This document shows, piece after piece, positions 7,351 through 17,640 of a stretch of 35,043 bases of DNA (position 1 is the stretch's first letter; the number at the start of each line of letters is the position of its first letter). The notes beneath the pieces are model-generated. The model had not been told where the DNA came from. It made no database searches and saw nothing but the letters and a program-made list of their open reading frames with translations. The position numbers and the translations under genes were made by a program. This stretch comes from Leisingera sp. JC1 (GTDB lineage: Bacteria > Pseudomonadota > Alphaproteobacteria > Rhodobacterales > Rhodobacteraceae). The DNA lies in the NCBI RefSeq assembly GCF_001679925.1, contig NZ_LYUZ01000002.1, forward strand, positions 89,881-124,923, read 5' to 3'.

Positions 7351-8552
7351 TGACTTGCCTCCGCCGCCCGCAAAGCCCGCGCGCCAGCGATGAAATCAGG
7401 ATCGTCGTGCGGCGCTTCCAGCCCGGGGATCACGGCGCGCACCACGGACACGCCCAACCCGGGACGCGACAGGTCAACAGTCAGCACCTGCATCATTCCG
7501 GCTGCTTCCAGCCTGTTCAGCAGCCAGCACTGATCCTCTTCGAAAGAAGGGGAGGAAAAAGCCGGGCAATCCTGAAACCTGGCCGCGGCCTCGCACTGCA
7601 AAAGCAGACGGCGAACGTACTGAGCGCGCTCAGCGGCCGCTGCAGGCGTGAATTCCTCCGGATCCAGATCGTCGCGCGCTCCGGAAATATAGGTCAGGCG
7701 GGTCTGTGCCGCCTCCGTCAGTGCTCTCAGCAGGGCAATGGCCCGGTCCGGATGACAGCCGCTGCCAATGCCGATATGGCCGGCCCCGCTGCCTGCCTCG
7801 CAAATCATGCAAAGAAACGCCGGAACCCCGATGTCAGAAGTGATGTCCCATATACCTGCGTCCAGCCCCGCCGCAGCAAAGCGGTCCAGCGCGTCTTGGC
7901 AGCGCGCGTCATCCATCGTGGCCGGATCAATGCGCGGTCCCGGCGCCGCATGGTGCCACAGGGTGATCGCATCGCGTTCAATCAGCTCGCAGATCGCATG
8001 GCAGGAAGCTTCTGCAAGGCTGTTGCCCGACGCCAGCCCGTTTGTAGTGCGCGGGAACGCCCCTTGCCCGCCGCTGGGAGGACCAGTATAGTCAGTATCC
8101 ACCATTTCATAGGGCAGCCAATACCGGTTGCCAGTTGCCAGATCGGTGCCTTCGATCCACAACATCCGCTGTTTCGGGTTAAAGCCCGCACCGGTCACAC
8201 GCGGCAGCCGTGCCACATCCGCAACCAGTGCCTCCTTCTGCAAATCCAGAAAGCTGGCGGATCGCAGCGGCAGGGTAATCCGCTCTGCATGCCAGGCCTC
8301 AATAGCCTCCATCACGCCGGAGGCCTGCGCGGCCTCCAGTGTCAGCCCCTTGCCCAACGACACTGCAACCGACCGGGAGTTTGGCCGCGTGACCATAACC
8401 GTGGGCAGGCCCACCCTGTCCAGCCCCGTCAGATTAGCAATCCGGGTAATCCCCATATCTGTCAGATGCGGGCGCACCCTTGCCAGTGTCTGCGCTGGAT
8501 CACACAGACGGTGGGTGTCGTGCAGATAGCCTTTTTGCTGCGCCTCAGGCAT
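7347..8552 (-). CDS. ycaO: YcaO-domain protein (ATP-dependent backbone cyclodehydratase/thioamidation enzyme)
   Basis: YcaO fold with the three glutamate-rich ATP/magnesium segments visible: GVMEAIEAWHAE, CHAICELIERDAI and LLRALTEAAQTR. NLTGLDRVGLPTVMVTRPNSRS near the start is typical of YcaO proteins encoded next to TfuA. The C terminus is not proline-rich, unlike azoline-forming YcaOs, which fits the thioamide-forming TfuA-dependent class. I prefer the ATG at 8552: a GAGG lies eight bases upstream and family members begin with this KGYxxxTHR region. An in-frame ATG at 8621 and a TTG at 8627 would add 23-25 residues. It is the first gene of the operon with TfuA and a metalloprotease. The substrate is unknown. 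Confidence 0.92.
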   Translation of the reverse strand: MPEAQQKGYLHDTHRLCDPAQTLARVRPHLTDMGITRIANLTGLDRVGLPTVMVTRPNSRSVAVSLGKGLTLEAAQASGVMEAIEAWHAERITLPLRSASFLDLQKEALVADVARLPRVTGAGFNPKQRMLWIEGTDLATGNRYWLPYEMVDTDYTGPPSGGQGAFPRTTNGLASGNSLAEASCHAICELIERDAITLWHHAAPGPRIDPATMDDARCQDALDRFAAAGLDAGIWDITSDIGVPAFLCMICEAGSGAGHIGIGSGCHPDRAIALLRALTEAAQTRLTYISGARDDLDPEEFTPAAAAERAQYVRRLLLQCEAAARFQDCPAFSSPSFEEDQCWLLNRLEAAGMMQVLTVDLSRPGLGVSVVRAVIPGLEAPHDDPDFIAGARALRAAEASQ

Positions 8553-8698
8553 CTGGCAGGCCTCACTGTCATAACAGCCGCGGAAAGTCTGACGCTGTCC
8601 AAAACAGCGGTTGGCAGCCATAGCCAAAGGATGACCTGCCGCAGGCTAGCGGTCAACAACAGGGCAGTCAGATGGCGAAAGCCATGACACCCCTGCCC

Positions 8699-9751
8699 CT
8701 ACTGATGCGGCTGAAAATCGAAAACAGGCACGAAACTTGCAGGTGCCAGTGTCTGGTCCAGCAAGTCCTCTGACACCGTGCTGCGGTCGAAAATCCTGAT
8801 GGCAGGCCCGGCATGTTTGAAACGCAAACTGCCTTCGATTCCACGCACTGCCATTTCGACCGCAAGCCGTCCTTGAAGCACAGGAAAATCCGTTGGCGCA
8901 GCTATTATGCGATCGCGAAGAACCCCGCGGTAGACCGCATGGGTCATGTAGTCTGAAACAACCTGAACCTGTTCCTGCATGCCGCGGGCGCGCAGCACCG
9001 ACACTGCGGCTTCCGCAGCAGGCGCGGAACCAGCTATGTAGTCCAGATCCGGAACCGCATCCAGCGCCTCCTCGACCAGCCGCACCTGGATTTCACGCCC
9101 GGTATCGCCATATTTTGTAACCGCGATCTTGGCTGAACTGTCAGCAAGCGCGGCGCGGAACCCCTCCTCGACAAAAGCCACCCAGCCCGCCTTCGCCGGC
9201 CCTGGAAACCAGGCGACCTTGACTTCAGGTGCCCCCTTCGGATGGCGTGCAGCGATGAGTCTGCCTGCCTCGGCCCCCATCTCCGTCCAGGACACTCCCA
9301 CTTTGGCCGTGATCCCGGCATCGGCAATGTCATTCACAGCAGCAATCACCGGAACAGAAGCCGAAATCCGCTCCACCGTGCTGGTAAGGTCGGCGAAAGA
9401 TACAGTTCCAAGGATCAGCGCATCGGAACCGTCGGCGACACAAGCCTCCACCTGCTGAATTTGCCGCCTGAGGTTGGGATAACCGCCTGCTTCGACCAGC
9501 TTGAAAGACACTCCCAGCCGAGCGGCTTCTGCCACCATCCCGTAGTTAACGCTGAGCCAATATGCATCTTTCAAGTGCGGGTAGGCGATGCACAGGCGCC
9601 ATTCCTGCGCCGCCCGTTCGAGCGGTGCATACTCCACTTCCTCCAGCCCGCTGCCGTAGTCAAAAGCGGTCCGCGGCACCTGCAGCCGCCAGCTGTCCGC
9701 AGCCGCCATTGTGCTGAAACACGTAAAAAGCAGTAGCCACAAAGCGCGCAT
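8699..9751 (-). CDS. torT: TMAO reductase system periplasmic sensor protein TorT
   Basis: A 350-residue periplasmic-binding-protein fold of the sugar-binding type with an N-terminal signal peptide (MRALWLLLFTCF...AAADS). After the signal come WRLCIAYPHLKDAYWLSVNYGM, ALILGTVSF, VIAAVNDI and DYIAGSAPAAEAA, as in TorT. TorT binds trimethylamine N-oxide and presents it to the sensor domain of TorS. ATG 9751 has an AAGGGG ribosome-binding site six bases upstream. A much longer in-frame extension to 10045 would run through torS on the other strand and is not credible. It is transcribed away from torS with 94 bp between the two starts, so the pair shares a promoter region. TorR is the next-but-one gene. 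Confidence 0.88.
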   Translation of the reverse strand: MRALWLLLFTCFSTMAAADSWRLQVPRTAFDYGSGLEEVEYAPLERAAQEWRLCIAYPHLKDAYWLSVNYGMVAEAARLGVSFKLVEAGGYPNLRRQIQQVEACVADGSDALILGTVSFADLTSTVERISASVPVIAAVNDIADAGITAKVGVSWTEMGAEAGRLIAARHPKGAPEVKVAWFPGPAKAGWVAFVEEGFRAALADSSAKIAVTKYGDTGREIQVRLVEEALDAVPDLDYIAGSAPAAEAAVSVLRARGMQEQVQVVSDYMTHAVYRGVLRDRIIAAPTDFPVLQGRLAVEMAVRGIEGSLRFKHAGPAIRIFDRSTVSEDLLDQTLAPASFVPVFDFQPHQ

Positions 9752-9808
9752 GAAGTCCCCTTCTCCGGGAGTGGAGGATAGGCAGCGGGACGGAAAAGGG
9801 AAATTCAA

Positions 9809-9827
9809 ATTTGCGAAATCCGCAAAT
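9809..9827. promoter_or_regulatory. Inverted repeat in the torT-torS divergent promoter region
   Basis: A perfect 7-bp inverted repeat, ATTTGCG, spacer AAATC, CGCAAAT, lies 18 bp before the torS start and about 58 bp before the torT start. It is AT-rich compared with its surroundings. It could be an operator for a dimeric regulator or a short mRNA hairpin in the torS leader. It does not resemble the tor-box decamers found upstream of tmoX. No regulator can be named from the sequence alone. Confidence 0.45.
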
Positions 9828-9845
9828 GCAGGCGAAAGTTCCTGA

Positions 9846-12776
9846 ATGTTAGGAAAGCTCGGCCTTGGCGGAAAACTGAGCCTCGCGTTTATCGTTATTG
9901 CGGGGTTGCCGACCCTTGCCGGCATTCTGGGGCTGGTTGAACTACGTGTGCTTGCACGCCGCCAGGCAGAAGTGATCAGCCAGACAATTCCCGCCATCGC
10001 AGAAGTGCGCGGCATGGCAGAGGAAAGCACCCGAATCATAGCCATTGCCCCGGAACTGGCCGGTGTCGCAACCCAAGCGGAACGGGCAAACCGGGCGCAG
10101 TTTCTGTCCGCTCAGGTCGAGGCGCTCACCCGGCGGCTGGACGCGCTGAAGCGTGGCGGCATAGCCGGGTCCAGCCGCCTGCGGGAAACCGTTACTGATG
10201 CCGCAAGTGTACTGGCGTTGCTTGATGAACTGGTGGAAACGCGCATCGCGCTGCACAGCGGGCTCAAACAATTGACCACCCGCAACTTGACCGCCGCAAA
10301 CAACCTACTGAGCATGGCCGACACGCTGGTTGCCAATGCCGAGATGGGAACAACAGCCGTCATTTCAAGCCTGTACGGACCAGGCACGTCTCCGGTGGAG
10401 GAGCAGGCCCGCACCGATATGCTGGACAAGCTGATAGAGGTGGACCTGTTCCAGCTTGGCCTGATGTTCGAACTTAGATCGCAAACTGCTGAGATCGGAC
10501 TGCTGATCAACCGGATCGAAGAGGCAGGCAACGAGGCCGAACTGCAGGAGATCGAGAGCGCACTGACCAGCCGCTTGGACATCGTTTCCCGCCGGATCAA
10601 GGCAATTCGCGATCCCGGCCGCCGCCAGCAGGCTGAAGGCTATGCCACCCAGCTGCAATCCGTGACGGAAGGCAACGCCGGCCTTTTTGGCCTGCGAGCC
10701 CGCATCCTCACCACCGAAACCCGCATCAACACACTGAAGCTGGAACTGCAGAACACAGCGCTTCGGCTTGGTGATGAGGCCTCTGCCGTCGCCGATCAGG
10801 CGCAGGCGCGGGCGATCAGCTCGGGGCATGCTGCCGCAGCTGACATTCAACGGGCACAGCTGCGCAATGGGTTTGCTGCCGTCACCGGCTTCCTGCTTTC
10901 ACTGGCTGTCCTCTGGTTTTATGTGCGCGGCAGCATCACCCGCCGCCTCAACCAGCTGGCAGCCACCATGGCCGCACTAATGCGCGGCGAACTGGATCAC
11001 CCGGTCCAGCCCCGCGGGCAAGATGAGATAGCCCGTATGGAAGCGGCCGTGGAAGTGTTCCGCCAGCAAGCACTCGACAAGCAGGAGCTGGAAAAGGTCC
11101 GCGACCGCAACGAACAGGAACTCAGGGAACACCGCAACAACTTGCAATCTCTTGTCGACGAACAAACGGAACGGCTGCGGGAAGAAGTGGAGGCACACGA
11201 CGATGCCCGTCAGAAGGCCGAAGCTGCCGATCAGGCGAAATCTGAATTCCTGGCGATGATGAGCCACGAAATCCGCACCCCGATGAACGGCGTTCTGGGC
11301 ATGCTGCGCAACCTCTCTGACGAAGGCCTGCCGCCCGGGCAAATGGAACGCCTGCGCGCGGCGCTGGTGTCGGGCCAGAACCTGCTGAAAATCCTGAACG
11401 ACATTCTGGACTACTCCAAAATCGAAAGCGGCGCGCTGAAACGGGAAGACGTCACGTTTTCACTGCGCGATCTTGTGGACGAGATCATTGTCCTGCTGCG
11501 CCCCAGTGCCGACAGCAAAGGAGTTCATCTGTGGCTGGATGCACCTGCAGACCTCCCCGGCGTTGTTAAAGGAGACGCCGCCAAGCTGAGGCAGATCCTG
11601 TTCAACCTGCTGTCGAACGCACTGAAGTTCACGGACACGGGCGAAGTCATCCTGCGGGTTCGCAGAAATGGCGGCACTGCCGGGCATCACCGGGTTGCCT
11701 TCGAGGTCAGCGATACCGGCAAGGGCATTTCCCAGGAGGCCAAGGTGCGCATTTTCGAAGCATTCGAGCAAGAAGACCCGGAAACCGCCCGCAAATTCGG
11801 TGGAACAGGATTGGGCCTGGCGATCAGCAGGCATTTTGCCCAGGCAATCGGTGCCCGCCTGTCCCTGGAAAGCACCAAAGGCGTCGGCTCTGTTTTTACC
11901 CTGGCAGTGGAACTTGCGCCCGGCGATCCTGCAGACTTGAAGCCGGAAGACCCGCCGGCTCCGGTCAAGCTGTCTGGCCCCCCGTTGTCGGTTCTTGTGG
12001 TGGAAGACAATGAGATCAATCAAATGGTTGCGCAGGGCTATCTGGAACGTATGGGCCACAGCTGCCAATGCGTGGCAAGCGCAGAGGAAGCACTGGCGAT
12101 CCTGCCGGAGACCCGGTTCGACTTAGTGCTGATGGATGTCAGCCTGCCTGGTATCAGCGGCACTGAGGCTACCCGCCGCCTGCGCGCAATGACAGATCCG
12201 CGACTGTCAAATCTTCCGGTCATAGGCATCTCCGCGCATGTTCAAGAAGAGCAGATCGAATCCCATTTGCTGGCCGGGATGAATGGTTTCGTGGCCAAGC
12301 CAATCTCACCGGAACGTCTTGCCAAGGCGCTGCAAAGCATCACACAGGGCCACGAAGGCGCAGTTTACTTGTCAGCTCGCCAAGTCTCTCCCGGACAGGA
12401 CAGGAGATCCAGCCTGCTGCGGCAGATGCAGGAGAATATTCAGGATCTGGGCGAGGAGCGGGCCATTGAAATTGCCGCGCTGTTCCAGCAGGAACTTCCC
12501 AAAAGTGTTGAGAAGATGGACGCCAGCCAAACAGCGCATGACCTCGCACGGCTGGCGCAGGAAGCCCATCGCGCGAAGGGCGCCGCCAGCAGTTTCGGTC
12601 AGCAGGACCTGGCCAGTCTTCTGGCAAAACTCGAGAAGTCCGCCACCGATGGCAGCCAGGCCGCCACCGCTGAGCATATGGGCGAGCTGAGCACACTAGC
12701 GCCGCAAGTTTTGGAGGCTCTGTCCAGAGTGCTGCGCGACTATGGCCATCAGCCCAAGGGAGCAGTGAACACGTAG
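9846..12776 (+). CDS. torS: TorS-like hybrid sensor histidine kinase/response regulator
   Basis: A 976-residue membrane kinase with the full TorS order. The N-terminal membrane segment is near residues 10-30 and a helical periplasmic sensor domain follows to about 335. The second membrane segment is near 340-360, then HAMP and a coiled coil. HisKA has His474 in SHEIRTP, and the HATPase has NLLSNALKF and GGTGLGL. The receiver has Asp764 in LMDVSLPG, and a C-terminal Hpt domain has His908 in [13 protein letters not shown]. TorS senses the TorT-TMAO complex and phosphorylates TorR by a four-step relay. It is divergent from torT. It ends 28 bp inside the convergent torR gene, so the two genes share 3' coding sequence. 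The ribosome-binding site is weak. Confidence 0.9.
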   Translation: MLGKLGLGGKLSLAFIVIAGLPTLAGILGLVELRVLARRQAEVISQTIPAIAEVRGMAEESTRIIAIAPELAGVATQAERANRAQFLSAQVEALTRRLDALKRGGIAGSSRLRETVTDAASVLALLDELVETRIALHSGLKQLTTRNLTAANNLLSMADTLVANAEMGTTAVISSLYGPGTSPVEEQARTDMLDKLIEVDLFQLGLMFELRSQTAEIGLLINRIEEAGNEAELQEIESALTSRLDIVSRRIKAIRDPGRRQQAEGYATQLQSVTEGNAGLFGLRARILTTETRINTLKLELQNTALRLGDEASAVADQAQARAISSGHAAAADIQRAQLRNGFAAVTGFLLSLAVLWFYVRGSITRRLNQLAATMAALMRGELDHPVQPRGQDEIARMEAAVEVFRQQALDKQELEKVRDRNEQELREHRNNLQSLVDEQTERLREEVEAHDDARQKAEAADQAKSEFLAMMSHEIRTPMNGVLGMLRNLSDEGLPPGQMERLRAALVSGQNLLKILNDILDYSKIESGALKREDVTFSLRDLVDEIIVLLRPSADSKGVHLWLDAPADLPGVVKGDAAKLRQILFNLLSNALKFTDTGEVILRVRRNGGTAGHHRVAFEVSDTGKGISQEAKVRIFEAFEQEDPETARKFGGTGLGLAISRHFAQAIGARLSLESTKGVGSVFTLAVELAPGDPADLKPEDPPAPVKLSGPPLSVLVVEDNEINQMVAQGYLERMGHSCQCVASAEEALAILPETRFDLVLMDVSLPGISGTEATRRLRAMTDPRLSNLPVIGISAHVQEEQIESHLLAGMNGFVAKPISPERLAKALQSITQGHEGAVYLSARQVSPGQDRRSSLLRQMQENIQDLGEERAIEIAALFQQELPKSVEKMDASQTAHDLARLAQEAHRAKGAASSFGQQDLASLLAKLEKSATDGSQAATAEHMGELSTLAPQVLEALSRVLRDYGHQPKGAVNT

Positions 12777-13441
12777 CCTTCACCGTGCACAGTGGTGATG
12801 ATCCGGGGATTTGCAGGGTCTTCTTCCAGCTTGCTGCGCAGGCGCCGGATCAGCACATCCACAGTCCTCGGGTTTGCCCCGTACTGACGATGGGTGACCC
12901 GGCTCATCAGCGCGTCGCGCGTCGCGACCTCACCCGCCCGGCCAACCAGCATATCCAGCACTTCAAACTCCGCACGGGTCAGCGGAATACTGTCACCCTC
13001 AACTGTTTGCAGATGCCGCGCAGCGACGTCGAACCGGAATTTTCCAAAAGTATAAACCCGCCGCGCAAGGCGCCGAGCCTCCTGCGTGCGGCGCAAAAGG
13101 TTCTTTAGCCTGGCCAGAAGTTCGCGCCGGTTGAATGGCTTGCAGACATAGTCATCCGCGCCAAGTTCCAAGCCTACAATTCTGTCGACTTCGTCATCCC
13201 GGCCGGTCACCAGAATGATTCCAATGTCCGATTTGGCTCTCTGTTCCCGGGTAATCTGCAACCCGTCCTTGCCGGGCAGATTGATGTCGACCAAAAGCAG
13301 ATCGACATCCCGTGTTTGCAGGACCCGTTCCGCCTCTTCGGCGGTCTCGGCCTGCGAAACGGCATAGCCTTGCGCATCCAGATAGCTGGCAAGAGTGCTC
13401 CGGGTGACCGGCTCGTCCTCAATGATCAAGATATGCGCCAT
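12749..13441 (-). CDS. torR: TorR-like response regulator (OmpR family)
   Basis: A 230-residue two-domain regulator. The receiver domain begins [12 protein letters not shown], with phosphorylation site Asp52 in [18 protein letters not shown] near residue 75 and Lys in DDYVCKPF near 100. The winged-helix DNA-binding domain carries [24 protein letters not shown] and HGEGYVF. The resemblance to E. coli TorR is clear, especially VDINLPxxxGLxxTRxxR and [25 protein letters not shown]. I chose ATG 13441; a TTG start at 13459 would add six residues with no better ribosome-binding site. It faces torS, overlapping its end by 28 bp, and is divergent from tmoX across the 184 bp region that holds two tor-box-like repeats. 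Both genes are therefore plausible direct targets. Confidence 0.9.
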   Translation of the reverse strand: MAHILIIEDEPVTRSTLASYLDAQGYAVSQAETAEEAERVLQTRDVDLLLVDINLPGKDGLQITREQRAKSDIGIILVTGRDDEVDRIVGLELGADDYVCKPFNRRELLARLKNLLRRTQEARRLARRVYTFGKFRFDVAARHLQTVEGDSIPLTRAEFEVLDMLVGRAGEVATRDALMSRVTHRQYGANPRTVDVLIRRLRSKLEEDPANPRIITTVHGEGYVFTAPLG

Positions 13442-13499
13442 GCAGGTCCCGCACCCCAACTTTCCCTTCAGTTAACAAATTTTAACATACATGGCCAGC

Positions 13500-14573
<1,074 letters not shown>

Positions 14574-14596
14574 TTTCCCGCACGAACGTCAATCAG

Positions 14597-14618
14597 CCGG
14601 GGCGGCCCGCTGCCCCGG
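14597..14618 (+). promoter_or_regulatory. Intercistronic hairpin between binding-protein and ATPase genes
   Basis: CCGGGGC at 14597-14603 pairs perfectly with GCCCCGG at 14612-14618 across an eight-base loop, 23 bp after the tmoX stop and 25 bp before the tmoW start. No T-run follows. Such hairpins after binding-protein genes commonly act as 3' stabilisers or partial terminators that leave the binding protein more abundant than the membrane components. That role is inferred here. Confidence 0.5.
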
Positions 14619-14643
14619 AATCCCTGCTAAAGAAAGTTAAGCC

Positions 14644-15675
14644 ATGACCGCCGCCACCCCCGTCATTTCCTGCAAAAACGTCTGGAAACTGTTTGGCGCC
14701 AATCCGGAACAGTACCTGAAATCCCTGAGCGGCAACCCGGGTTTTGATGAGATCCGCCAGGCCGGCTACATCGCCGCGGTGCGGGACGTTTCCCTGGATA
14801 TTGCCAAGGGGGAAATGCTGGTGATCATGGGCCTGTCCGGCTCTGGAAAGTCGACCTTTGTGCGCTGTCTTTCCCGGCTGATCGACATCACCGGCGGCGA
14901 GGTCAAGGTCGAAGGGCAGAACATTGGTGAAATGTCCGAGAAAGAGCTGATAGACCTGCGCCGCAACAAGATGGGCATGGTGTTCCAAAGCTTCGGCCTG
15001 CTGCCGCACCGCACCGTGCTGGATAACGTTGCCTTTCCGCTGGAGATGCGCGGACAGGACCGCCACGAACGCCGCGCCCGCGCGCTGGAGGTGATCGAGC
15101 TGGTCGGTCTTTCTGGACGCGAAGACTATTTCCCGCGCGAGCTGTCCGGCGGCCAGCAGCAGCGCGTCGGCATCGCCCGCAGCCTGGCGATCGAGCCTGA
15201 CATCTGGTTCCTGGATGAACCGTTTTCGGCGCTGGACCCGCTGATCCGCCGCGAGATGCAGGACGAATTCCTGCGCCTGCAAGAAATGCTGGGCAAGACC
15301 ATCGTCTTTATCACCCATGACTTCGACGAGGCCCTGCGCCTTGCCGACCGCATTGCCATCATGAAGGACGGCGTCGTGGAGCAATGCGACACCCCTGACC
15401 AGATAGTGCTGAACCCCGCCACCGAATATGTCGCCAAGTTCACCGAGGAAATCGAGAAGTCCCGCGTGGTTCACGCAGGCGTTCTGGCGCACGAAGTCAA
15501 CGGCCACAGCCTGACAGGCGATCCTGTCGGTGACAAGCAGACCATTGCCGAACTTGCCCGGCTGCTGGTCAACGACAGCCGCGACTTCCTGCCTGTGGCC
15601 AACAACACCGGCACTCTGGTTGGCGCAATGAACCGCCAGGAAGCACTCGACGTGCTGCTGGGAGCAGGGTCATGA
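14644..15675 (+). CDS. tmoW: ABC importer ATP-binding protein, quaternary amine/TMAO type
   Basis: A 343-residue ATPase of the ProV/OpuAA class. Walker A GLSGSGKST is at residues 63-71, the Q-loop in MVFQSFGLLPHRTVLDN near 115, signature LSGGQQQR at 167-174, Walker B and D-loop (WFLDEP then SALD) from about 188, and the switch histidine in FITHDFDEA near 222. The family's typical N-terminal extension before the core (KNVWKLFGANPE) is present. The last 70 residues are a CBS-like regulatory tail, shortened compared with ProV. It energises import through the following permease, which it overlaps by ATGA. Confidence 0.9.
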   Translation: MTAATPVISCKNVWKLFGANPEQYLKSLSGNPGFDEIRQAGYIAAVRDVSLDIAKGEMLVIMGLSGSGKSTFVRCLSRLIDITGGEVKVEGQNIGEMSEKELIDLRRNKMGMVFQSFGLLPHRTVLDNVAFPLEMRGQDRHERRARALEVIELVGLSGREDYFPRELSGGQQQRVGIARSLAIEPDIWFLDEPFSALDPLIRREMQDEFLRLQEMLGKTIVFITHDFDEALRLADRIAIMKDGVVEQCDTPDQIVLNPATEYVAKFTEEIEKSRVVHAGVLAHEVNGHSLTGDPVGDKQTIAELARLLVNDSRDFLPVANNTGTLVGAMNRQEALDVLLGAGS

Positions 15676-17636
15676 CAGACCAGACGATGACACCTGCAGG
15701 TAATCCTCAGACCTGGACGCGGAGCCGGACAGGCTGGACCATTTTCATCGCAGCTTGCCTTCTGGCCATTGGTAATTCGGTTTTGCCTGCCGGGCTGGTG
15801 CGGCCGCCGGAGTGGCTGGTCCTCCCCTTCGCTGACTGGATCAATGCACTCTTCGTGTTTGTCCGCGACGATCTGGGCCTTCTCTACCTGACCCGCGCCT
15901 TTGCCGATGGCGTCGAATGGCTGCTCGATGTGACCGCCAACCTGCTGTACGGCAAGAACCGCTGGCCCCGTATCGGCCCCATTCCATGGACCGTAATCGC
16001 CAGCATCGGCTTTGTCATCGGCTATGCCCTGCAGGGCTGGCGGCTGTCGCTGCTGACCGGCGGCACCTTTGTCTGGATTGCCGTCATGGGACAGTGGAAA
16101 TGGGCGATGGAGACCCTGTCCGTGATCGTCGTTGCCGCGCCGTTCTCGATTCTGTTCGGTCTTGTCATGGGCATTCTCGCCTGGCGCTCCAAGACTTTTG
16201 AAAGGATCCTGAACCCGGTCCTGAATATCGCGCAGAGCCTGCCGCACTTCGCCTATATGATCCCGGTCGTCGTCTTTATCGGCGTCGGTCCCAAGGCAGG
16301 CGCCATCGTCACCATCATTTTCTCGGTGCCGCCAATGATCCGCATGTCTCTGTTGGGCCTGCGTAAGGTCCCGCATGAGGTGATCGAAAGCGGCCATATG
16401 TGCGGTTCCACCCGCTGGCAGCTGCTGCGCCACGTGCGCATCCCAACAGCCCGGACAGAGATCCTGGTCGGTGTGAACCAGGTGATCATGCAATGCCTTG
16501 CCATGGTGGTTCTGGCCAGCTTCATCGGCATGCCGGGCCTCGGCCAGAAACTGCTCCAGTTGCTGCAAGCGCTGAAAATCGGCCGCTCGGTCGAGATCGG
16601 CATCACCATCGTTCTGCTGGCGGTCATGCTGGACCGCTGCACCAAAGCATGGGCCACCAAACAGCCCGAGCATTTCGAAAAAGGCACATCCTTTGCTGTG
16701 CACAACAAATTCCTGCTGCTCGGCATTGGCCTATCGCTGGCTTGCCTGGTACTGGCGCAGTTCATCCCGCTGATGGACCAGATCGGCCGCCGCGATGCTT
16801 TCACCATCTCCAAACCGATTGATGCAGTCGCAGACTGGTTCATCGTACTGATCGACCCGGTGACCCAGTGGCTCCGCTGGTTCCTGATCACTTGGGTGCT
16901 GATTCCGATCCGTGACGCCTTCCTGTGGATGCCCTATGCTGCCGTCCTGGCGCTGCTGGCAGCTGCCGGCTGGGCCATCGGCGGATTGCGCTCCGCTCTT
17001 GTGTGTTTGGGTTTCTTTGGCCTCATCGCCATGTCCGGCTGGTGGGACCGCGCCATGATCACCGTCTACACCGTGGTGGTCGCGGTCTCGATCGCCGCAG
17101 TAATGGGCTTTCCGCTGGGGATCTGGGGCTCTTTCAACGAAAAGCGCGCAAGCATCGCGCTGCTGATCTGCGACACGCTCCAGACCTTCCCCAGCTTTAT
17201 CTACCTGATCCCGGTCGTCATGCTGTTCGGCGTCAATGACGTGGCCGTGGTCGGCGCGGTGATTCTGTTCGCTGCGGTGCCGCTGGTTCGCTACACTATC
17301 GAAGGGCTGCGCCAGGTGCCGGAAACCTTGATCGAGGCTGCCGATATGTCCGGTGCCACAAAGATGCAGACCCTGTGGAAGGTGCGGCTGCCGATGGCAT
17401 TGCCGACCATTATGGTCGGGGTCAACCAGTCGGTGATGTTCTCGCTGTTCATGGTGATCATCGCAGCCTTCATCGGCACCCAGGATCTCGGCCAGGAAAT
17501 GCAGCGGGCGCTGTCCTCCACCGATGTGGGCAAGGGCCTGGTGCTGGGCCTTGCCGTTGCCTTCATGGGGCTGATGGTGGACCACCTGGTGTCCACCTGG
17601 GCACGGTCCAAGAAAGAAGCACTGGGACTGGAGTAA
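15672..17636 (+). CDS. tmoV: ABC importer permease with two fused transmembrane domains
   Basis: A 654-residue inner-membrane protein holding two complete BPD-type permease domains. The first spans about residues 130-330, with the coupling loop EVIESGHMCGSTRWQLL followed by IPTA. The second spans about 440-645, with ETLIEAADMSGATKMQTL followed by LPMA. Several additional hydrophobic segments join them. A single polypeptide can therefore supply both halves of the channel, where ProW-type systems need two copies. The start overlaps the ATPase stop (ATGA). The downstream regulator gene begins five bases after the stop, so it is probably in the same transcript. Confidence 0.87.
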   Translation: MTDQTMTPAGNPQTWTRSRTGWTIFIAACLLAIGNSVLPAGLVRPPEWLVLPFADWINALFVFVRDDLGLLYLTRAFADGVEWLLDVTANLLYGKNRWPRIGPIPWTVIASIGFVIGYALQGWRLSLLTGGTFVWIAVMGQWKWAMETLSVIVVAAPFSILFGLVMGILAWRSKTFERILNPVLNIAQSLPHFAYMIPVVVFIGVGPKAGAIVTIIFSVPPMIRMSLLGLRKVPHEVIESGHMCGSTRWQLLRHVRIPTARTEILVGVNQVIMQCLAMVVLASFIGMPGLGQKLLQLLQALKIGRSVEIGITIVLLAVMLDRCTKAWATKQPEHFEKGTSFAVHNKFLLLGIGLSLACLVLAQFIPLMDQIGRRDAFTISKPIDAVADWFIVLIDPVTQWLRWFLITWVLIPIRDAFLWMPYAAVLALLAAAGWAIGGLRSALVCLGFFGLIAMSGWWDRAMITVYTVVVAVSIAAVMGFPLGIWGSFNEKRASIALLICDTLQTFPSFIYLIPVVMLFGVNDVAVVGAVILFAAVPLVRYTIEGLRQVPETLIEAADMSGATKMQTLWKVRLPMALPTIMVGVNQSVMFSLFMVIIAAFIGTQDLGQEMQRALSSTDVGKGLVLGLAVAFMGLMVDHLVSTWARSKKEALGLE

Positions 17637-17640
17637 TGCT

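Noticed and set aside
7032-8687. 551-codon plus-strand frame
   Set aside because: Antisense to the well-supported YcaO gene and the start of TfuA; rich in Arg, Pro and His as expected for a high-GC shadow frame.
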